From assembly GCA_002498385.1 (NCBI GenBank), contig DAHH01000016.1:1-44264 (forward strand): a DNA stretch of 44,264 bases, written 5' to 3'. This DNA comes from Methanobacterium sp. UBA410 (GTDB lineage: Archaea; Methanobacteriota; Methanobacteria; Methanobacteriales; Methanobacteriaceae). The notes beneath the pieces were generated by a model. The model ran no database searches. It was not told the DNA's origin and was given only the letters and a program-made list of their open reading frames with translations. A program made the position numbers and the translations under genes. Within the stretch, counting starts at the first letter, position 1; each line of letters begins with the position of its first letter. Positions 1 through 10,291 of the stretch are shown here, piece after piece.

Positions 1-279
1 AACTACAAAAAAAACCACAAGAAAAAAAACAAGAACCAAGTACAGAGAGTCTAGGACAACATGTTTATTTGTCGTGTTAAATCTTTGAGGTAGCTGAATC
101 CAGGAAAACAGGCTATTTCCAGGTTATTCTTAATTTAATTGGTAAGCTGCACTTGATTAAGCTGCAAAATTGAAAATTTTGATAAAAAATTTGGTAAAAA
201 AATGAGAATCTATTTCAGTGATGAGTACATATCCACATATATTAACTGGTAATTCTTAAGGTATGGGAAGTTGGGTTAT
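1..279. other. AT-rich leader region, no gene seen
   Basis: No coding frame with a ribosome binding site is visible. The only structure I see is a short direct repeat, taagctgca, near 140-170, which may belong to the promoter of the following membrane-protein gene. The left edge of the window is arbitrary, so an upstream gene may end just outside. Confidence 0.4.
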
Positions 280-714
280 ATGGATAAGTATTCTGTAGAA
301 GTTGCCGTGTTCATAAGTATTATAGTACTTATTATTTTGAACTTTATTGGTTTTGGAGGGGTTTTTGGCATAATTGTAATGGGATTTGTTGCAACTTATC
401 TCACAGTCCCTGAAAAATCAAACTACAAGGTAGGAAGCATTGCTGCCTTCACATTTTGCATTCTATCATTCTTGTACGCTTTCTTCACACCTCCAAGTTT
501 ACCCTATAAACTTCCAGCTTACTCAGCGGGTTTAGGACTCGCAGCAAGCAGTTTGATAAATCTAATTGGCGGGTTTATGGTGGCTGCCATGGCTTACATA
601 ATTTTGGGATCCTTTGGAGGGATTATTGCAGGCTTACTATCTCCAAGGAAAAAAAGTAAGCCCAAGTACAGGAAACCTGAACACAAAAGGAGAACCCTTA
701 ACCGTGTTTCATAA
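280..714 (+). CDS. Small multi-pass membrane protein, unknown function
   Basis: This is a protein of about 144 residues, mostly hydrophobic, with three or four predicted membrane segments (roughly residues 5-40, 50-70 and 85-120, glycine-rich at the end). It finishes in a strongly basic tail rich in Lys and Arg that should lie in the cytoplasm. It resembles the small DUF5518-type membrane proteins common in Methanobacteriales, but I cannot confirm the family by eye. I chose the ATG at 280 because a ggaag motif lies about 9 bases upstream. A TTG three codons earlier is the alternative. It stands alone, with a 270-bp AT-rich gap before the next gene. The role is unknown. Confidence 0.65.
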   Translation: MDKYSVEVAVFISIIVLIILNFIGFGGVFGIIVMGFVATYLTVPEKSNYKVGSIAAFTFCILSFLYAFFTPPSLPYKLPAYSAGLGLAASSLINLIGGFMVAAMAYIILGSFGGIIAGLLSPRKKSKPKYRKPEHKRRTLNRVS

Positions 715-899
715 CTTTATCCAAGATTTAACTTTCTTTCTCAAATTCAGCAGATTTTATGGGTACGATTTTATGTGTTTACCTATTAGTGAGATTTTAC
801 ATGAAATTTTTTAGTTTTAAATAAAAACATGAAAAATTAGAAGACAAATAAATTATTTATTATTATTTATTCCATTTAAAGTAACAATTTCTAAGAAAT

Positions 900-939
900 T
901 TAACCAAAAAAAATAATTTTTTAACCAAAAAAATAATTT
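900..939. repeat. 20-bp tandem direct repeat
   Basis: Two adjacent copies of ttaaccaaaaaaaataattt differ only by one A in the homopolymer. They lie 50-90 bases upstream of the GMC oxidoreductase start, so they could affect its promoter, but they also match the general pattern of short tandem duplications in this window. Confidence 0.8.
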
Positions 940-987
940 CAGATTAAAAACTGGTTTAATAAGATTAGTTTATAATGGTGATAAAAG

Positions 988-2184
988 ATGGAAAACATTG
1001 TAATTGTGGGATCCGGAGCAGGAGGTGCTTCCGTTGCAAGGGAACTTTCTAAAGCTAAGAAGAATGTTACCATAATTGAAAAGGGGCCTTCTGTAAAATC
1101 TAAAAAAGCTTACCGGTGCTATGAAAACTCCAACGTTGGGGTTGAACTTTTAAAAACATCATGTGTTGGTGGTGCAACCATGGTAACGGCGGGAAATGCC
1201 GTTAGAACCTGTCAGCATACACTGAAAATGCTTGGAGTTGATATTGAGAAAGAACTGGATGAAGTGGAAAAAGATCTAAATGTGAACGCATTACCTGATT
1301 CCCACTTTGGTGAGGGAACCAAAAGAGTAATGGATGCTGCTGAATCTCTGGGTTTTGAGGTTCAGAAGATGCCAAAATTCATAGATCCCACTCTCTGCAA
1401 ACCCTGCGGAAAATGTGCCTTTGGATGTCCCAATGACGCTAAATGGACTGGTTCAAAGTATGTTGAAGAAGTAAAACGGTACGGGGCAAAGGTAGTTGAT
1501 GGTACACCAGTTACTGAGTTAATGGTTCAAGATGGAAAGATCGCCGGTGTTAAAAGTGGTGAAAGAGAGTTTCCTGCTGATAAGGTTATTTTGGCTTCTG
1601 GAGCTATTGAAACACCCAAACTCCTACAGAGAGCGGGTTTAAATGCAGGAGAAAATCTTTTCGTGGATACGTTTGTTACAGTGGGGGGAATGTTGAAGGG
1701 TATCAAGTTCAACAAGGAGGTCCAGATGAATGCCCTCTTAAAACACGGCGATGTTGTTCTGGCTCCCCACTTCTCAGAGATCCTTGTGGACAAACTTCAA
1801 GGTTACGGAGCCAAAACTGAGGATATACTTGGAATAATGGTAAAAATAAAAGATGAAGCCTCTGGAACTGTTATGGGAGATTCTGTAACTAAATACAGCA
1901 CAGCCCATGATGTTGAGCTTCTTGCGGAAGGTTCAGCAATTGCAGGTTCCATACTGACTGAAGCTGGTGTTGATCCAAGAACACTCACCTCCACTCTTGC
2001 AAGGGGAGCTCATCCCGGTGGAACTGCTGCCATAGGCAGTGTTGTTGATAAAAACCTTGAAACAGAAATATCAGGGTTATTTGTTGCAGATGCAAGTGTC
2101 TTCCCACAGGCTCCAGGTGCACCACCCGTCCTTACAATAGTTGCCCTTGCAAAGAAGCTCGGCAAGTACCTGATTCGGGACTAA
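988..2184 (+). CDS. GMC-like FAD-dependent oxidoreductase with ferredoxin-type Cys cluster
   Basis: This is a flavoprotein dehydrogenase of unknown substrate. Residues 4-20 form a Rossmann dinucleotide-binding fold (VGSGAGGASVA), followed by the acidic end of the second strand (IIEKG, 29-33). The C-terminal part has the GMC signature HPGGTAAIG and the FAD-closing segment GLFVADASVFP. Between them, residues 137-147 contain CX2CX2CX3C (CKPCGKCAFGC), which looks like a 4Fe-4S binding site and would allow electron transfer to ferredoxin. At 398 residues it is shorter than most GMC enzymes. The start has an ideal GGTGAT site 5 bases upstream. It is monocistronic. Family membership is clear; the substrate and the iron-sulfur cluster are inferred. 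Confidence 0.8.
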   Translation: MENIVIVGSGAGGASVARELSKAKKNVTIIEKGPSVKSKKAYRCYENSNVGVELLKTSCVGGATMVTAGNAVRTCQHTLKMLGVDIEKELDEVEKDLNVNALPDSHFGEGTKRVMDAAESLGFEVQKMPKFIDPTLCKPCGKCAFGCPNDAKWTGSKYVEEVKRYGAKVVDGTPVTELMVQDGKIAGVKSGEREFPADKVILASGAIETPKLLQRAGLNAGENLFVDTFVTVGGMLKGIKFNKEVQMNALLKHGDVVLAPHFSEILVDKLQGYGAKTEDILGIMVKIKDEASGTVMGDSVTKYSTAHDVELLAEGSAIAGSILTEAGVDPRTLTSTLARGAHPGGTAAIGSVVDKNLETEISGLFVADASVFPQAPGAPPVLTIVALAKKLGKYLIRD

Positions 2185-2651
2185 AAACCTGTTCAAGACT
2201 AAATTTTTAAGATCAAATTGATAATTTAAGCTCTTTTTTATTATTTTTTAGGATTTTTAATTGAATTTCTTGGTTATTTTTTTACACTATTTCTTTCTAT
2301 TTTCAATTTTATTGTGTTTTCAAGAAATATTAAGTTATTAAGGCCCTCCTTTTAGATTCAGAAGTTCAAACTGATGATAGACATGAGAGGGGGGAACGAA
2401 ATTTAAACACGGCAAGATCAAAAAATAAAAAAAATATGAAACAGAAGGTAAAGATTATTAAATGAACGGTACGAATACAATTGATAAATCGTGCAGTTTG
2501 GAGCATTGATAACTTGAAATTTAATCTTGAAGTACTAAATAAAATAGAAAATTAAAAGGTTTTTAAACAAATGGATTCAAAAATACTGGGCACATAACGT
2601 GATTTTCAATGATTTGATTGTTGTTAGACTTTAAAACTGGATGGTGATGGT
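2185..2651. other. Intergenic region, no gene seen
   Basis: This 467-bp AT-rich gap lies between two plus-strand genes. T-rich runs just after 2220 could terminate the oxidoreductase transcript. A G-run (gaggggggaac, near 2387) is unusual for this base composition but has no start codon behind it. No RNA gene or strong hairpin was recognised. Confidence 0.4.
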
Positions 2652-3206
2652 ATGGAAAGGTTTTTGGATTTTTTTGACGGTATTGTGGGTGTGATGGTTT
2701 CTCCAGAACGTTCTTTCAGAGAAATTCTGGATAAAAACTCTGCAACACGAGGCATATATATTTTTATTTTCTTTGCAGCATTTTTAGGGATTATGGTAGG
2801 TGCATTAATTGCAGGAATTGTAAGAAACGCATTTCTACCCGTCTTACTTGCAGTGGTCTTTGTGGTTTATGGACTTGTAAAAATATTTATATGGGCAGGA
2901 ATTTCCCATTTGGTGGCTAAATTTGTTTTTAAAGGAGAAGGAACCTTTTTAAATACCTTTGGACTTTTTGGGTACAGTTCTGTTACCTACATCCTTGGGA
3001 TATTTGGAGTGATGACCCTGATACTTGCATCAACAGTTTTCACATCGGGCATGCTGTGGCTGCTCATGTACATCTGGACCGTCCTGATTGGAACTGTTGC
3101 TGTGAATGCAGAACATAAAATTGGAATGGGAAAATCATTTTTATCCTGTTTCGGAGTTCCTTCGCTGGTTGTAATTCTTTTATTAATGGTAGTGGGGGCT
3201 TTATAA
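2652..3206 (+). CDS. Yip1-family integral membrane protein
   Basis: This protein of 184 residues has a short cytoplasmic N-terminus containing the PERSFREI segment typical of Yip1-domain proteins (pfam04893), followed by four or five hydrophobic helices covering residues 32-184. Archaeal Yip1 proteins are uncharacterised membrane proteins. The start is supported by GGTGATGGT directly upstream of the ATG. The stop codon TAA is followed without any spacer by the ATG of the next gene, so the two are almost certainly co-transcribed and translationally coupled, which suggests a joint role at the membrane. The family call is reasonably sure; the function is unknown. Confidence 0.75.
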   Translation: MERFLDFFDGIVGVMVSPERSFREILDKNSATRGIYIFIFFAAFLGIMVGALIAGIVRNAFLPVLLAVVFVVYGLVKIFIWAGISHLVAKFVFKGEGTFLNTFGLFGYSSVTYILGIFGVMTLILASTVFTSGMLWLLMYIWTVLIGTVAVNAEHKIGMGKSFLSCFGVPSLVVILLLMVVGAL

Positions 3207-4061
3207 ATGGAAAGCAGAAGATTTTGGGGGATCATCATCATAGCTGTTCTGATTGTGGCTTTCTGCACAGCGTTATATGCAACAGCCTTTGGACTGGTAA
3301 AAAATCAAAACCAGGAAAAACAGGCCATTGTAAACAATTACACGCTTACAGATGCCCAGATGGCCGGTGTTAACTACGTCAACTTCAACTTTGAGGGTAA
3401 CGCCACAGGCGTAGGTGTTGTATTTAAAAACAACAGCGACACACTTTACAACATAACCACTAAAAGGGATAACAGCAGCTCAAAAGAGCCTGAAGTGACC
3501 TACACTAAACAGGGCGAGGTTTTGAACGTGAACATGAAACTTGACAGTGGATCCGCAGACGTAGTGCTTGGAAACAGGTGCACCTACAACGGAACCTTGA
3601 ACAGTAGGGTTGGAGGATACTCACTGATCCTTACAAACGGTTCAAAGGTTGATAATCTCAATGGAACCATTAAATATGCAGGCGGAGGAATGCTCTACCT
3701 TGGTGATACATCATTCAACCATGTGGACATGAATGTGAATACTGGAGGATTCATGATTCAGGGGGTTAACCCAAACATCAAAACAAATGGATCCATAGCA
3801 ACCACTGTCCAGGTAGGGGGTGTCACAATCAACCTCAAACCAGGTAACACTGGACTTAAAATAATGGGAATGGTTGATCTCGGTGGAAATACATTTGAAC
3901 CCGATGCATTTGATGTGATACAGAACAGTGCCAGTGTTTTAGACATACAAACTAAAGGTTACAATGACCAGCCTGTGAAACTGCAGATAAACAACACAAT
4001 TGGGCTTGGTGGTTTGAACGTGAACACGTTCATGATGCCATTTCCAATGGATTATCAGTGA
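3207..4061 (+). CDS. Membrane-anchored beta-rich extracellular protein, unknown
   Basis: This is a protein of 284 residues with one N-terminal membrane helix (residues 7-29) followed by an all-beta, Asn/Gly/Thr-rich domain with many NXT/NXS sequons. It reads like a beta-helix or DUF4097-type surface domain, with repeated short strands around Gly-Gly turns (GGGMLYLG, GGVTINL, GLGGLNV). There is no cleavage motif, so the helix probably acts as a signal anchor with the domain outside the cell. It starts on the base after the stop of the Yip1 gene, and the pair forms an operon. I do not recognise a specific family. Confidence 0.6.
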   Translation: MESRRFWGIIIIAVLIVAFCTALYATAFGLVKNQNQEKQAIVNNYTLTDAQMAGVNYVNFNFEGNATGVGVVFKNNSDTLYNITTKRDNSSSKEPEVTYTKQGEVLNVNMKLDSGSADVVLGNRCTYNGTLNSRVGGYSLILTNGSKVDNLNGTIKYAGGGMLYLGDTSFNHVDMNVNTGGFMIQGVNPNIKTNGSIATTVQVGGVTINLKPGNTGLKIMGMVDLGGNTFEPDAFDVIQNSASVLDIQTKGYNDQPVKLQINNTIGLGGLNVNTFMMPFPMDYQ

Positions 4062-4267
4062 AACCTTGATGAGAAATGGAACCCTGTGATCAAAAAAATG
4101 GAACCTGCAGTTTTTAGTTTTTCTTATTTTCCCTTCCTTTATTTTCTTTTGAATTGAGTATTTGTGATTGGATTGAGTATTTAATTATAAAAAAAGAAGT
4201 TTAAATGATCCCAAACTTGTTTCAGGCCCACAAACTGGATTTTTAAGGAGAAGCAAAGGTTATAATG

Positions 4268-4873
4268 TTATAATGGTAAAACTCTTCTACCATGTTCTTC
4301 ATTTATAACCTCAGCCAGTCCAACGTACACAGCACTTAAACCCGTGAATATTCCCTCGTATCCAGCTATCAGGGTTATGGATTTGATTCCTGTGATTTCA
4401 CCAGCTGTGAGTAAGAAGAACAGAACTGCCAGCGTTATGAATATCACCTGAAGTCCTCTTCCCTTTTTCAGTGTTCCAAAGAACATTGCAAGTGTGAAAA
4501 TTCCCCACATGAAGAAGTAAGCTGCAAGTGATGCTGGGTCAGCTGCCTGAACAGGTGCGGCTGCGGCTGTGAATATGGCCATTGCAGGAACCATCAAGAG
4601 GAAAACAAGCGACCACCAGAAGAGGCCGTATGAACCAAATGCGACCATTCCAAAGGTGTTACCCTTCCTGTATTCCATCATACTTGCAATTATCTGGGCT
4701 ATTCCTCCATAGGCAAATCCCATTGACAGTATCATGCTGTTCATTGGGTAGAATCCTGCATTGTGAAAGTTCAGAAGGACTGTGGTCAGTCCAAACCCAA
4801 GAAGTCCGAGTGGTGTGGGGTTTGCAGTTGTGTCCTTCAGTACAAGGTTCTGATTTTCCTGATTTTCGACCAT
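4268..4873 (-). CDS. satP: Acetate uptake transporter, AceTr/SatP (GPR1/FUN34/YaaH) family
   Basis: This is a 201-residue membrane protein for acetate or succinate uptake. The N-terminal signature NPTPLGLLGFG (about residues 18-28) is the NPAPLGL motif of the family, and six hydrophobic helices follow, including FGSYGLFWWSLVF, which matches the conserved FGSYG-FW segment. The length is typical. It lies downstream of acetyl-CoA synthetase on the same strand, 386 bp away, so together they make an acetate uptake and activation module, sensible for a methanogen that assimilates acetate into cell carbon. The gap and a repeat upstream suggest that it has its own promoter. Gene symbol by family analogy. 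Confidence 0.87.
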   Translation of the reverse strand: MVENQENQNLVLKDTTANPTPLGLLGFGLTTVLLNFHNAGFYPMNSMILSMGFAYGGIAQIIASMMEYRKGNTFGMVAFGSYGLFWWSLVFLLMVPAMAIFTAAAAPVQAADPASLAAYFFMWGIFTLAMFFGTLKKGRGLQVIFITLAVLFFLLTAGEITGIKSITLIAGYEGIFTGLSAVYVGLAEVINEEHGRRVLPL

Positions 4874-4917
4874 ATCTTTACCCCACAGTTTTTTTACAAT
4901 CTAAAAATTCAACCAAA

Positions 4918-4939
4918 TTAATGATCAGTTAATGATCAG
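4918..4939. promoter_or_regulatory. Tandem 11-bp repeat with TGATCA palindromes upstream of satP
   Basis: Two perfect contiguous copies of ttaatgatcag lie 45-66 bases before the transporter start. Each contains the palindrome TGATCA, so the pair could be a double operator with 11-bp spacing (one helical turn). It may instead be one of the chance tandem duplications frequent in this window. A TATA-like tttaaata on the minus strand near 4975-4983 would place these repeats in the 5' leader. Confidence 0.4.
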
Positions 4940-5259
4940 TCCAATTTTCCAAGAAAATTTAAAAAATCTGGAAAATATTTAAAAAGTTCTTAAAAACCGT
5001 TTTAGCCTTTAAAAACTATTTTTAAAATTTTTTAAAAACTTTCTTAAGCCTTTAAAAATTTTATTCCATTGATTTACAGTTGATCTTTAATTTTTTTTCT
5101 CATATTGGTTCTTTTAATAGTTTTTTTCTCCTTTTTGTCTTTTTATTCCCTTTCTGTGTCTTTTACTCCCTTTTATTCCTACTAACCTTTTTTCTACTTC
5201 TTCTAATGTTTTACTCTCTTTAGTGTTCTTCTTGATGCTCTCAATTATCCTTTAAAGGC
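4940..5259. other. Intergenic, plus-strand pyrimidine-rich tract
   Basis: This gap between acs and satP contains A/T runs (4960-5080), then a strongly pyrimidine-biased stretch from about 5097 to 5235 on the plus strand. The minus-strand transcript of acs would therefore be purine-rich here. It contains degenerate repeats of ttttattcc and cttttactccc. No gene is seen. Confidence 0.45.
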
Positions 5260-7182
5260 TCAATCTTCAAGGGTTGAGGTGTCTCCCAGATCTTCACCAT
5301 TTTCCTGTGCCCTTAACACTCTTCGCATGATCTTGCCGCTTCTGGTTTTTGGAAGACTGTCAACCTGAACAATTTCACCAACAACTGCAACAGGCCCTAG
5401 CTCGTATCGCAGGTGCCTTTCCAGATCTTCGATCAGCTTGGTTTGATTTTCCATCAGTCTGGTTTTAAGCTTGTAACCCTCCTTGAGTATGACAAATGCT
5501 TTTATAACCTGTCCTTTGATTGGATCTGATTTTCCAATGACAGCTGCTTCTGCAACTGCAGGATGGCTTACAAATGCAGATTCAACCTCAGCAGTGCCCA
5601 CCCTGTGTCCTGCTATCTTAAGAACATCATCTGATCTTCCCTGGATCCAGAAGTAGCCGTCCTCATCTCTTCTTGCCATGTCCCCAGCAGTGTAGACTCC
5701 CGGTATCTTGTTCCAATAGGTATCAAGGTACCTCTGCTTATCTTTGTAAAGTGTTCTGAACATTGCAGGCCACGGATTTCTTACAACCAGGTATCCTCCT
5801 TTTCCAAGTGGTACAGAGTTACCCTCCTCATCAACGATGTCTGCATCAATTCCAGGGAAGGGTTTTGTAACTGAACCTGGTTTCAGTGCTGTGGAAGGTA
5901 ACGGAGCTATGAGGTGCATGCCTGTTTCTGTCTGCCACCAGGTGTCCATTATCGGTGCCTTCTCCCCTCCAATATTCTTGTAGAACCACATCCATGCCTC
6001 GGGATTCATTGGCTCGCCAACTGTTCCCAGTACCTTTAAGGATGAAAGGTCGTAACTGTTTGGGTACTTGTTTCCATATCTCATGAGATGTCTGATTGCT
6101 GTTGGTGAGGTGTAAAATTTTGTAACACCATACTTCTCAACGATTTCCCACCATATTCCAGGACCAGGGAAGTCTGGGGCACCTTCATAGATCAGGGTCG
6201 TTGTGCCCAGAAGCAGCGGTCCGTAAACTGCATAGCTGTGTCCTGTGATCCAGCCCACATCACCTGTGCACCACCAGAGGTCGTCGTTGTGGATGTCAAA
6301 GATGTTACGGGTGGTTGTTGCCACTCCCACCATGTATCCTGCTGTTGTGTGGAGTACTCCCTTTGGTTTTCCCGTACTTCCAGATGTGTAGAGTATAAAT
6401 AGTGGATCCTCTGATTCCATGGGTTCTGGTTCGCATTCTGCTGTTTCCTTCTCCATGAAACGTCTGTAAAATATTTCTTTTCCACTTAGATCCGATGTTT
6501 TTATGGGTGTTCCTGTATGTTCTACAACAATGGTTGTTTCAACTGTTGGACATCGAAGCAGTGCTTCATCTGTTATTTTTTTCAGTTCTATAACCTTTCC
6601 ACGTCTGAAGGTTCCATCTGCAGTGACAAGTATCTTGGCTTTTGAATCGTTGATTCTTTCAACAACGGCTCCAACACTGAGCCCCGAGTAGATAACGTTG
6701 TGAACTGCTCCAATCTTTGCACATGCAAGCATGGCTACAAGGAGTTCGGGGCACATTGGAAGGTACATTGCAACTCTTTCACCCTTTTTAACGCCCAGGT
6801 TCTTCAAACGGTTTGCAAATTTGTTCACCGCAAGGTAGAGTTCGTAGTAGGTAACCTTCTTTTCATCACCATTTTCGTTAGCGTAAAGAATTGCGACCTG
6901 ATTTCTTTTTTCTGTTTTTATCCACCGATCAACGGCGTTGTAGGTAAGGTTGATCCTGCCTCCGGTGAACCACTTGTAGAACGGTTTGTTACTATCATCC
7001 AATACAGTATCCCATTTTTTAAACCAGTGAAATTGTTCTGCTTTTTCAGCCCAGTATCGTTTAAAATCCTTTCCTTTCTCAATTTCAGCTTCCCAATCTT
7101 TCACATTGGCTTTTTCTACAGTTTCTGCATTCGGATTAAAGATCCGTTTTTCATTAAGGAGAACGGTTGTATCCTTAGTCAT
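5260..7182 (-). CDS. acs: Acetyl-CoA synthetase, AMP-forming
   Basis: It activates acetate to acetyl-CoA using ATP and CoA, by way of acetyl-AMP, for autotrophic or mixotrophic carbon assimilation. At 640 residues it has the full length of the family. The N-terminal ACAS segment is at about residues 30-90. The P-loop YTSGSTGKPKG is at 265-275. The acetate-pocket region contains the conserved WWQTETG motif, and the C-terminal catalytic lysine lies in PKTRSGK (K617), the site acetylated by Pat-type enzymes in other organisms. The start has GGTGA 9 bases upstream. Together with the downstream acetate transporter it forms an acetate module. A TATA box at 7267-7275 and direct repeats just upstream suggest a regulated promoter. 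Confidence 0.96.
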   Translation of the reverse strand: MTKDTTVLLNEKRIFNPNAETVEKANVKDWEAEIEKGKDFKRYWAEKAEQFHWFKKWDTVLDDSNKPFYKWFTGGRINLTYNAVDRWIKTEKRNQVAILYANENGDEKKVTYYELYLAVNKFANRLKNLGVKKGERVAMYLPMCPELLVAMLACAKIGAVHNVIYSGLSVGAVVERINDSKAKILVTADGTFRRGKVIELKKITDEALLRCPTVETTIVVEHTGTPIKTSDLSGKEIFYRRFMEKETAECEPEPMESEDPLFILYTSGSTGKPKGVLHTTAGYMVGVATTTRNIFDIHNDDLWWCTGDVGWITGHSYAVYGPLLLGTTTLIYEGAPDFPGPGIWWEIVEKYGVTKFYTSPTAIRHLMRYGNKYPNSYDLSSLKVLGTVGEPMNPEAWMWFYKNIGGEKAPIMDTWWQTETGMHLIAPLPSTALKPGSVTKPFPGIDADIVDEEGNSVPLGKGGYLVVRNPWPAMFRTLYKDKQRYLDTYWNKIPGVYTAGDMARRDEDGYFWIQGRSDDVLKIAGHRVGTAEVESAFVSHPAVAEAAVIGKSDPIKGQVIKAFVILKEGYKLKTRLMENQTKLIEDLERHLRYELGPVAVVGEIVQVDSLPKTRSGKIMRRVLRAQENGEDLGDTSTLED

Positions 7183-7263
7183 TTTCTTTTCACCACTGTT
7201 TCTTTCTTAATTTAACTTCAGCGAATCTTCTAAATCTTCTCGCGTTCTAAAATAAGTTGCTTT

Positions 7264-7317
7264 TACTATATATATTTTTTTATTATTAATCATTATAAAT
7301 ATTGATTAATCATTATA
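7264..7317 (-). promoter_or_regulatory. acs promoter: TATA box with two upstream 13-bp direct repeats
   Basis: On the minus strand a TATATATA box lies at 7267-7275, about 85-93 bases before the acs start. Immediately upstream are two perfect copies of attaatcattata (7285-7297 and 7305-7317, plus-strand reading) with a 20-bp period, which is two helical turns. Placement next to the BRE/TATA is typical for an archaeal operator. No regulator gene is adjacent. Confidence 0.5.
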
Positions 7318-7756
7318 GATTATGTTTAAAAGCTGTGACAGTTCAATTTACTCAAAGAACCTTATTAACGTATGGAATGTATGAGTGAAAACAGGAAAAA
7401 TCAAAAAAACAGCAAGTCTATCCAAAAAAGATCATTTAAGAAGTTGAAATTCTAAGAAATGAAGTTTTAAAATATGAAAATAAAATGTTTGAAAAATAAA
7501 ATGTTTGAAATAATTTTTTTTACAGTTTATGATTCCTAAAGTTCTTATATTAATATTTTGGCTTTTTAAATTAATTAAATTAATTAAAAATTAAAATTAG
7601 TTAAGAAAATAACTCAAAAACCATAAAACATGAATTTCAAAGCTTATATAAATTTTTAAAAGGAGCCCAAGATAAGTTAGGAGTTAGTTCTAATTAAAGT
7701 TTTAATTAAACGAAAAGTTTTAAAATAAAAATGAAATGGGGTATGTAACCTTGAGG
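7318..7756. other. Intergenic region between thermosome and acs, with a 16-bp tandem repeat
   Basis: This AT-rich DNA has no gene. At 7477-7508 two perfect contiguous copies of aaaataaaatgtttga occur. The region 7560-7600 is a low-complexity ttaattaaattaatt run. On the minus strand it is downstream of the thermosome gene. Confidence 0.5.
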
Positions 7757-9400
<1,644 letters not shown>

Positions 9401-9446
9401 ATTATTCACCTCTTTTTTATTATATTCTATTAGTGGGTTAGAGGTT

Positions 9447-9456
9447 CTATAAATAG
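9447..9456 (-). promoter_or_regulatory. Thermosome promoter TATA box
   Basis: The sequence ctataaatag (minus reading ctatttatag) lies about 50 bases before the GTG start, leaving room for a leader of about 20 bases containing the GAGGTGA site. Chaperonin genes in archaea are usually heat-inducible; no clear heat-shock operator was recognised. Confidence 0.5.
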
Positions 9457-9761
9457 TTTGTGGTTCAATTGTTTTCAGGGGATTAATCCGCGAACCAACA
9501 AGTTAAACTGCTTTATATTACCTTAAACTTTTTTTTACAGTCAAAATTTGGCTTTATAGAATATAAAACCGTGGAAATTTAAAAAGTAATGATTTCATCA
9601 TGATTTTTTAGTAAATTTTTAGCAAATTGGCAAAATGAATTAACACTATAGAACACGATCACAGACTATCAGAACATGAAAAACCGTGATCTATCACTTT
9701 TATTACAATTAACATCCTCTTAACTTTAAGTTTTTATCTAATCCACCTTTTTTCTATCTAT
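9457..9761. other. Intergenic region upstream of thermosome
   Basis: This is about 305 bp of AT-rich sequence between the thermosome promoter and the end of the coiled-coil gene. Short complementary motifs tggttc and gaacca (near 9461 and 9493) could form a weak hairpin or operator. No gene was recognised. Confidence 0.35.
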
Positions 9762-10280
9762 TTATTTATCTACCTTCTCCCAAAGAAGTTCTCCATTGTT
9801 ATTTCGAGACTTAAAGTAACCCTTTCTTTCAAGGTTCTTCAAAGCGTGCTTAAAGTTTTCAGTGGACAATTCCTTGAATCCTATGTCGTATATATGAGAA
9901 TAAAGATCGTTTTCAGTGCTTTCACCTTGAGGTAAGAGCTGGTAAATCTGCGACTGGAATGATGTAAGATCTTTTTTAGGTTTCTCTGTAAGAGCTTCAA
10001 AGTACGTTTTTATCCTCTCAAGATCTACTTCAAGATCTCTTATTAAAGCATTTTTTTCATTTAAAATAGTTTTAAGCTGTTTTATTTCTACATTTTTCTC
10101 TTTAAGCTGCTTTTGAAGCTCATCTTTAACTGCTTTTAACTGAATGTTATCCGTGCTTTTGGACTTCGATGATGCATTCTGACATTTTTTAAGCTCAACC
10201 TTCAACTTGCTGATCTCAAGCAGACATGCTTTCACAAGCTGTCTTAACTGTTCCCTTTCTGTATCCTTCAACAACGGCAT
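9762..10280 (-). CDS. Coiled-coil protein with C-terminal winged-helix-like domain
   Basis: This is a protein of about 172 residues. Residues 5-100 form a long Lys/Glu/Leu-rich coiled coil. The last 65 residues (from about FQSQIYQLLPQGE) look like a winged-helix domain, with helices followed by LERKGYFKSRNNNGELLW, a typical wing. It could be a DNA-binding or scaffold protein. The start at the ATG (MPLLKDTE) is preferred, since GTGAT lies 4 bases upstream. The upstream GTG would overlap that site. The gene begins about 12 bases after the stop of the PAP2 gene, so the two are co-transcribed. No named family is recognised. Confidence 0.6.
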   Translation of the reverse strand: MPLLKDTEREQLRQLVKACLLEISKLKVELKKCQNASSKSKSTDNIQLKAVKDELQKQLKEKNVEIKQLKTILNEKNALIRDLEVDLERIKTYFEALTEKPKKDLTSFQSQIYQLLPQGESTENDLYSHIYDIGFKELSTENFKHALKNLERKGYFKSRNNNGELLWEKVDK

Positions 10281-10291
10281 TCTTATCACTA

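Noticed and set aside
614..814. Open frame of 66 codons overlapping the end of the first membrane-protein gene
   Set aside because: It is a shifted-frame shadow of the membrane-protein gene and runs into AT-rich non-coding DNA.
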